This document shows, piece after piece, positions 59,054 through 64,000 of a stretch of 64,000 nucleotides of DNA. Under the pieces are notes generated by a model that saw only the letters and a list, made by a program, of their open reading frames with translations, was not told the origin of the DNA and ran no database searches. The translations under genes and the position numbers were made by a program. The first letter of the stretch is position 1. Every line of letters begins with the position of its first letter. The DNA lies in contig NZ_CP072036.1 of NCBI RefSeq assembly GCF_018847375.1, positions 2,728,001-2,792,000 on the forward strand, in the 5' to 3' direction. The DNA is from Akkermansia massiliensis. Lineage in GTDB: Bacteria; Verrucomicrobiota; Verrucomicrobiia; Verrucomicrobiales; Akkermansiaceae.

Positions 59054-59782
59054 ATGAGCAAGCAACGACTCGACGTCCTTCTGGTTTCCCGCAATCTCGT
59101 AGAATCCCGGGAACTGGCCCAGAGGCTTATCATTGCCGGAGAGGTGAGCGTGGGTGGCCACCCTTCCACCAAACCGGGCCTCAAGGTCAGTGAAGACGCG
59201 GAAATAGCCATCCGGAACCGCCCCCGCTACGTCAGCCGCGGCGGCCTGAAAATGGAGGGAGCCCTGAACGCCTTCCCCGTCTCCGCGGAAGGCAAGGTCT
59301 GCCTGGACATCGGCGCGTCCACCGGAGGCTTTACGGACTGCCTGCTCCAGCACGGCGCCGTCAAAGTGCACGCGATCGACGTCGGCACCAACCAGCTCGT
59401 CTGGAAACTGCGGCAGGATCCCCGCGTCGTCGTGAAGGAGAAATTCAACGCCCGCTACATGACTCCGGAAGACATCGGAGAACAGGTGGACCTGATCGTC
59501 TCCGACGTCTCTTTCATCTCTCTGAAAAAAATCCTGCCCGCGGCCTTCCCCCTGCTTAAGGACGGAGGGGACGCCCTGGTGCTCATCAAACCCCAGTTTG
59601 AACTCCAGCCGGAAGACATCGGCCCCGGCGGCATCGTCCGGGACCCGGTCCTGCACCAGCGGGCGGTGGACTCCATACGCGCCTTCGTCACGGAAGAACT
59701 AAACCGCTCCTGGATGGGCTGCGAGCCCTCCCCCATCACCGGAACCGACGGGAACCATGAATTCCTGGCGTGGCTCAAGTAG
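59054..59782 (+). CDS. TlyA-family S4/FtsJ rRNA methyltransferase
   Basis: A 242-residue protein. An S4 RNA-binding domain (residues 3-58, RLDVLLVSRNLVESRELAQR) precedes a Rossmann methyltransferase. The SAM site is CLDIGASTGGFTDCLLQHGA (about residues 83-102), with SRGGLKMEGAL before it. Catalytic-like Lys and Asp occur in LIVSDVSFISLKKILP (about 144-159) and LIKPQFELQ. TlyA methylates ribose in 16S/23S rRNA and was once named hemolysin. I use the ATG at 59054, giving MSKQRLDVLL; the ATG at 59009 adds 15 extra residues. Confidence 0.9.
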   Translation: MSKQRLDVLLVSRNLVESRELAQRLIIAGEVSVGGHPSTKPGLKVSEDAEIAIRNRPRYVSRGGLKMEGALNAFPVSAEGKVCLDIGASTGGFTDCLLQHGAVKVHAIDVGTNQLVWKLRQDPRVVVKEKFNARYMTPEDIGEQVDLIVSDVSFISLKKILPAAFPLLKDGGDALVLIKPQFELQPEDIGPGGIVRDPVLHQRAVDSIRAFVTEELNRSWMGCEPSPITGTDGNHEFLAWLK

Positions 59783-59908
59783 CCGGAACCCTTTTCCTGT
59801 GAGGCATGCCGCGCCCCAGGAACGCAGCGCAGGCGGTCCTCTCCCGCTCCCCGCTCCCCGCTGACGCCGCACGCTGCCGGCGGAGCGGAACTTTCCTTCC
59901 CCGGCGGG

Positions 59909-60637
59909 TCAGAGCCTATGGTACACGTCATCGAACGGGACTCTGTACCGCTCGCCCCAGATACCTTTCTCTCCGTCCCGTATGCCGCAGGGGATTACCA
60001 TATTGATCCCGGCGCCATGAGGCAATTTCAGCAGTTTTTTCATCCGCTTGCTGTCAAATCCCTCCAGCGGGCAGGTATCGTATCCTTCAGCGGCCATGGC
60101 AATCATGAACGTCTGGGCGGCGAGGGCGCAGGATTTGTTGACCGTGACGCGCATATCGCACTCCGAGACTTCGCGCATCATGGGGCGGAAAAGGCCTATG
60201 CCCCTGGCCAGCAAAGCCCGGAAAGCCCCCAAAATACCGCAGCAGCGCGCATAGAGGAACGGCATCAGCTTTCCATAGTATAATTCCCGGTCCCTGATGC
60301 GTTTGGCCTGGCGTTCCTCCGGGCTGTTCCGCCGGATGTTTCCACGCTCGAATTCGAGGACGAATTGCGCCCGCTGCCGGTACAGGTCCTGCCGCGTCAC
60401 GAAAACGACTATTTCCGAAGCCGTGGCGGCAGCCGGCTGGCCTAGGCAGGCCCCGGCAACGCGGGCTATCAATTCAGGCCGGGTGATTTGGAAGAATTCC
60501 CACAACTGCATGTTGGAACTGCTGGGAGCCAGGGAGGCCTATTCCAGGCAGTGTTTCACCTTTTCAGGGTCCAGCGGTTTATTTTTATCAAATACCCGCA
60601 CGGCCCGGCGGTAATTCAAGGCTTCTTCCAAATTCAT
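59909..60637 (-). pseudogene. Nitroreductase-family gene broken by in-frame amber codon
   Basis: From the ATG at 60637 the frame reads MNLEEALNYRRAVRVFDKNK, then PLDPEKVKHCLE, a TAG at 60541-60539, then ASLAPSSSNMQLWEFFQITR and on to the normal end. RRAVR and APSSSNMQ are FMN-contact segments of nitroreductases, so the two parts form one gene of 242 codons. The stop is at codon 33. A single base change (for example CAG to TAG) would explain it. An in-frame Met at 60511 could start a 200-residue protein lacking the first FMN-binding segment. It is more likely dead or needs suppression. Confidence 0.85.
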
Positions 60638-60655
60638 GCCATTCACCGCCAACTG

Positions 60656-61348
60656 CTATTGATTAAACCGTCCCATGACCGTTTCAGCCATCTTTTCCGA
60701 ACTGAACGGGTCCTGGCCCGTGATCAGATTTCCGTCGGCCACTACTTCCGGCATCATCGGAATCAATGACTTCTTGTAATCCGCCCGCCGTTCCTTCAGC
60801 GCGGATTCCAGATCGAAAGGCACCTCCTTTTTCTTTCCGGCCAGACCTTCCTCAAACCAGCTGAATCCCGTGACCTTCTTATCTTTTACCAGATATTGTC
60901 CGTCCGAGAGCTTCACGTTTAACAATCCGCATACGCCATGGCAAATAGCACCAACTATTTTATTATTTTCATAGTGGTTTTTGATGAGTTCCTGCAGAAC
61001 GGCGTTATCCGTAAAATCGAACATCGCGCCGTGGCCTCCGGCCAAATAAATGCAGTCGAACATCTCACCGGAAACTTCATCCAGGCTTTTCGTGTGCCGC
61101 AGCACATCCCGGAATTCCGAATCGTCCCAGCAGCTTTTGGACAGTTTGTCCATGTACATCGTTTTCAGACTCATGGGATCGACGGGGGTGTCGCCTCCCT
61201 TCGGACTTGCGATGACGATGTCATATCCCCGCTTTTTCGCTCTGTCGTAAATGTGGGTGAGCTCGCTGAGCCACAATCCCGTTTCCTGTTTTCCGTCGGG
61301 AAACATCCCGGTTCCGGTTACGACCATCAGTATCTTCATTTGTTTCAT
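60656..61348 (-). CDS. DJ-1/PfpI-superfamily protein (Hsp31-like)
   Basis: A 230-residue class I glutamine amidotransferase-like protein. The nucleophile elbow AICHGVCGLL (about residues 135-144) holds the reactive Cys. The conserved Glu and the strand IYLAGGHGAMFDF (about 99-111) fit the Hsp31/glyoxalase III branch. An N-terminal MKILMVVTGTGMFPDGKQETG is typical of this group. It may detoxify methylglyoxal or act as a chaperone. It ends 18 bases before the broken nitroreductase gene on the same strand, so the two were probably cotranscribed. Confidence 0.85.
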   Translation of the reverse strand: MKQMKILMVVTGTGMFPDGKQETGLWLSELTHIYDRAKKRGYDIVIASPKGGDTPVDPMSLKTMYMDKLSKSCWDDSEFRDVLRHTKSLDEVSGEMFDCIYLAGGHGAMFDFTDNAVLQELIKNHYENNKIVGAICHGVCGLLNVKLSDGQYLVKDKKVTGFSWFEEGLAGKKKEVPFDLESALKERRADYKKSLIPMMPEVVADGNLITGQDPFSSEKMAETVMGRFNQ

Positions 61349-61951
61349 ATTTCTGTTTTTCCTGTTCTATCTATAAAAACCGGCCATCATCTGTAATTCC
61401 TGAATGAAATATTAATTACACACTGCCGGATATATTTATTTTTCATCTATTGGCACCTTCAACCATGCACGGAAAATGAAACTCTTGTCAATGCGCCACT
61501 CCATCCTAATAAAAAGGTGCAGCCGGTTAAACGGCCAATCCGCCATCCCCCTTTTAAAGGAAATCCCTGACAGGAACTCCGGGTTTGCCTCCGGGCTCCG
61601 GAACCGCATCAGGAAACAGGAAAACACGTCCCACACAGCATTAAAACTCATTCATTTTTAATAAACAATAAAAATATCACTCCCATTTCATCCCGCCGGA
61701 CCAGCCATGGAAGGGAAAAACGGACCTTCTTTATTACCTGCCGGCCTGCGTCCACCGGAGCAGCCACGGCTGTTCCACACTCCCCTCAATGACACAAAAT
61801 CTTCCTTCACGGGGCCAACGGTCCGGACATACGGAGCTCCCTCCACGCCATCCCCGCTGGAAAAAGAAGATTCCGCCTTCCTTCATTCCATCAAAAACGC
61901 CGCCTTTCCACGGAACCGGGAAAAGCGGCGTGTTCGTTGTTGAACGGATAA
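61349..61951. other. Long intergenic region, no convincing gene
   Basis: About 600 bases. The part next to the DJ-1-type gene (61349-61700) is AT-rich and probably holds its promoter. Open frames of 60-80 codons exist on both strands (for example 61436-61651 minus), but none shows family features or a ribosome-binding site. The nagB terminator occupies 61893-61930. Confidence 0.5.
61893..61930 (-). terminator. Rho-independent terminator after nagB
   Basis: On the minus strand CGCCGCTTTTCC (61930-61919) pairs with GGAAAGGCGGCG (61909-61898), with one G-U pair, and is followed by five T (61897-61893). It starts 22 bases after the nagB stop. Confidence 0.88.
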
Positions 61952-62695
61952 TTAAAGCTGGGAAGCGGCGCCCTTGTCCAGAAGGAACTTGGCGTTCGGG
62001 TGCTTCTGCAGGTAGGAGGCGGCCACATCCACCGTCACAGGCCCCTGAACGGCCTTCTTCACGATGGAAGCCTTCTTTTCGCCCCAGGCCATCAGAGCCA
62101 CTTCCCGGGCGCCCATGATGGTGGCCACGCCCATGGTGATGGCGGTGGTGGGAACGTTTTCAATGCCGCCGAAAGCGGGGGCGGCGTCGGAACGGGTCAG
62201 TTCGTCCAGATGCACCTGGCGGGTGATGGTGGTATCGTCGGAGCCGGGTTCGTTGAAGCCGATGTGGCCGGTGCGGCCAATGCCGAGAATCTGGAGGTCG
62301 ATGCCGCCGCAGTCCTTGATTTTCTGTTCGTAGGCGGCGCAGTGGGCGGCAATCTCGTCACCCTTCACCGTGCCGGAGGGCAGGTTGATGTTCTCCGGCT
62401 TCATGTCGATGTGGTTGAAGAGATTGGTATGCATGAAATACCAGTAGGATTCCGGATGGTCGTGGTCCAGGCCGCTGTATTCGTCCAGATTGAAGGAGAT
62501 GACGTTGGCAAAGGAAAGGCCTTCTTCCTTGTGCAGGCGGACCAGCTCCGCATAAAAGGGCAGCGGAGTGGCGCCCGTGGCGAGGCCAAGAACCACGTTC
62601 CTGCCTTCGGCGGCGCGCGTGCGGATCAGTTCCGCAACTTCTCCTGCCAAAGCCTTGGCAGCATCCTGGGGAGTTTCAAAAGTTTCTACTTTCAT
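61952..62695 (-). CDS. nagB: Glucosamine-6-phosphate deaminase
   Basis: A 247-residue enzyme converting glucosamine 6-phosphate to fructose 6-phosphate and ammonia. Motifs present are LGLATGATPLPFY (phosphate loop, about residues 37-49), ISFNLDEYSGL with the catalytic Asp-Glu (about 67-77), and GIGRTGHIGFNEPGS with the ring-opening His (about 133-147). In Escherichia coli the last motif has Asp two residues before His; here it is Thr, a variant I recall from related bacteria. The start at 62695 (MKVETFETPQ) is preferred over 62707. It should feed mucin GlcNAc-derived sugars into glycolysis. Confidence 0.9.
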   Translation of the reverse strand: MKVETFETPQDAAKALAGEVAELIRTRAAEGRNVVLGLATGATPLPFYAELVRLHKEEGLSFANVISFNLDEYSGLDHDHPESYWYFMHTNLFNHIDMKPENINLPSGTVKGDEIAAHCAAYEQKIKDCGGIDLQILGIGRTGHIGFNEPGSDDTTITRQVHLDELTRSDAAPAFGGIENVPTTAITMGVATIMGAREVALMAWGEKKASIVKKAVQGPVTVDVAASYLQKHPNAKFLLDKGAASQL

Positions 62696-63375
62696 AACGC
62701 GCCACATTTTACTTCGTTTCCGGGCATTTTCAACCGAAATAGTCCCGGAATGATGCGCATTGGTTCACTTGTGCGGAAAATTCCAGGGAACGGAAGCCTT
62801 CACCCTTCCCGCTGCGGAAAATGACCGCAGGCTTCTGCCACAGCCGGATGGATATTCGGCTGAAAGACGCGCCCTTTAATCAGAAAAGGCTATTTTTAAT
62901 ATTACTTCGCTACCATCCAGTTCCCCTTCAGTTGCCGCAAAGGTTTGCGGCGCTCCTGACTGCCAAGGAAGGAAAACCCGGTTTGTTTTGATTTACGAGG
63001 GCCGGGAGGCCCTTGTTCCCGGGGCGCGGACATCAAGAGAGACAGCGGAGGTTCACGGCTTAAATGGAAAACGGCCAACTGGAAGCGTAGGGTTGAGCCG
63101 TTCATCTTTCAAATTCATCCGTTCCGTGCGTTGCATGCTTCGCTTTCCGTCCAGCCACCAGGCGGGTTCTCCCGGCCTTCCCTCCCGAACCATCATCCGG
63201 AGCATGGCAGGGAGCTTATTTCTTACTTCCCACAAGGGCATAAACAGCACGGGAAGAGAAAAAAGCTTTTCTCCTTTAACAGACATCCCCTTCCCTCCGG
63301 CAGCCGCGGCCCTTGCGCCACCCCTCCGCATTACCCTTGAACTTTCCACCCTGATCATGTATTGCCTTTCCTGAC
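62696..63375. repeat. Long intergenic region with dispersed repeat copy B
   Basis: No gene is supported. The repeat copy spans about 62927-63160. It has a CCGCAAAGGTTTGCGG hairpin (62935-62950), a core hairpin GAGGGCCGGGAGGCCC (62997-63012), then ACTGGAAGCGTAGGG and CTTTCAAATTCAT. It ends GCTTCGCTTTCCGTCC (63137-63152). The last blocks match copy A at about 42735-42680. On the minus strand it reads DGKRSMQR then MNLKDERL, like copy A. The rest (63165-63375) shows nothing recognisable. Confidence 0.5.
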
Positions 63376-64000
63376 ATGGCAGGTTTGATTATTTCTCCAA
63401 GAGCACGCATTTTTCAGGGGCACGACTGGGTTTACGGCACGGAAGTGCGCAAGGTCTTCGGCAATCCCCAGCCGGGGGACGTCGTGGCGCTGAAGGATTT
63501 CAAGGACCGCTTCCTGGGATCCGCCATGTTCAACCCCCATTCCCAGATCGTCGCCAGGCGTTTTTCCCGCCGCAAGCAGGAACTGGACGGGGACTTTTTT
63601 TCCAGGCGCATCAGCCAGGCGGTGGAACTGCGCCGCCAGTGGCTGCCGGAGGAAACGCTCACGCGCCTCGTCTGGAGCGAGTCTGACGGCCTCCCCGGCC
63701 TGATTGTGGACCGTTACGCGGATTACCTGGTCGTCCAGACGCTGACCATCGCCATGGAGCGCCGCCTCCCCATTATCCTGAACGTTCTGGAAGACCTGCT
63801 TTCCCCCAGGGGAATCATCGTCAGGAACGATTCCCCCATGCTGGCGGCGGAGGGCATTGAGCCTTCCGTCCGGGTGGCGCGCGGGCAGGAGCCGGAACCC
63901 TTCGCCGCAAGCAGCGGCAGAGTGCAATTCATGATTGACCTCCAGACGGGGCAGAAAACAGGGCTGTACCTGGACCAGCTTGACAATTACGCCGCCGTGG
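63376..64000 (+). CDS. RlmI-type SAM-dependent rRNA methyltransferase, truncated by window end
   Basis: An open frame from the ATG at 63376 to the window edge (208 codons, no stop). It begins MAGLIISPRARIFQGHDWVY, an N-terminal PUA-like domain. It continues with SRRISQAVELRRQWLP, then SESDGLPGLIVDRYADYLVV (about residues 102-121), the segment shared by RlmI/YccW proteins. QTGQKTGLYLDQLDNYAAV at the edge matches the family's QKTGFFLDQR region, just before the SAM-binding motif. Members methylate a 23S rRNA cytosine. The C-terminal catalytic half lies beyond the window. Confidence 0.88.
   Translation, partial: MAGLIISPRARIFQGHDWVYGTEVRKVFGNPQPGDVVALKDFKDRFLGSAMFNPHSQIVARRFSRRKQELDGDFFSRRISQAVELRRQWLPEETLTRLVWSESDGLPGLIVDRYADYLVVQTLTIAMERRLPIILNVLEDLLSPRGIIVRNDSPMLAAEGIEPSVRVARGQEPEPFAASSGRVQFMIDLQTGQKTGLYLDQLDNYAAV

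Noticed and set aside
61436..61651. 71-residue minus-strand open frame
   Set aside because: No recognisable family, no ribosome-binding site and a fully intergenic AT-rich setting; kept out for lack of support.
63053..63358. 101-residue minus-strand open frame
   Set aside because: It overlaps repeat copy B; its similarity to the frame over copy A is better explained by the shared repeat than by a gene.

Overview
The window looks like chromosome of a mucin-degrading Verrucomicrobiota bacterium close to Akkermansia muciniphila. This is inferred from content: an exported sialidase, a complete L-fucose catabolic cluster (fucP-fucI-fucK-fucA) and nagB for amino sugars, on a GC-rich background (roughly 55-60% by eye) with weak Shine-Dalgarno signals. 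No database search was possible, so the genus is an inference. There is one tRNA (Val, CAC), no rRNA, no CRISPR array, no IS element and no prophage.

Layout. 0-2.6 kb: glycogen-type glycosyltransferase plus a GH57 amylase-like protein. 2.9-4.0 kb: ArsR-SdpI pair with a palindromic operator. 4.4-7.4 kb (minus): tonB-like, exbB, exbD and peptide deformylase. 7.5-13 kb: ssb, purD, a DUF1287 protein, fhs and a panE-like reductase. 13.0-15.0 kb: one AT-rich foreign gene joining a PD-(D/E)XK nuclease to an SF1/DUF2075 helicase, the best defence-type candidate here. 15-16.9 kb: a TPR-like protein and a phosphoesterase. 17.0-24.3 kb: five-gene YejABEF-type peptide ABC transporter. 24.7-26.2 kb: alr (minus) and tRNA-Val with a strong terminator. 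26.4-33.7 kb: lower-GC exported protein, DMT exporter, a multicopper oxidase fused to a CopB-like barrel, dgt and a PDZ protein. 34-36.4 kb (minus): ECF sigma factor, its probable anti-sigma, and a thioredoxin-like protein. 36.4-41 kb (minus): thiC with a TPP riboswitch, a P1B ATPase and a CsoR repressor with two matching operator-like sites. 41-45.6 kb: GNAT, a second ECF sigma factor, a GH33 sialidase and a small exported protein. 45.7-52.3 kb: the fucose operon, interrupted by a four-helix-bundle gene and closed by a strong terminator. 52.3-54 kb: small proteins and an autotransporter barrel remnant. 54.2-64 kb: AsmA-like protein, pirin, DUF2062, TlyA-type methyltransferase, a nitroreductase broken by an amber codon, a DJ-1/PfpI protein, nagB, and the start of an RlmI-type methyltransferase that runs off the window.

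How it fits together. Sialidase would release sialic acid from mucin glycans. FucP, FucI, FucK and FucA would take up fucose and convert it to dihydroxyacetone phosphate and lactaldehyde. NagB feeds amino sugars into glycolysis, and the Yej transporter imports peptides. The TonB/ExbBD system energises outer-membrane uptake. CsoR, the P1B ATPase and the oxidase-barrel fusion suggest copper handling.

Several long intergenic gaps hold decayed copies of one dispersed repeat family, recognisable by a GGGCC-type hairpin and a CCGCAAAG-type hairpin. I recognised these by eye alignment only.
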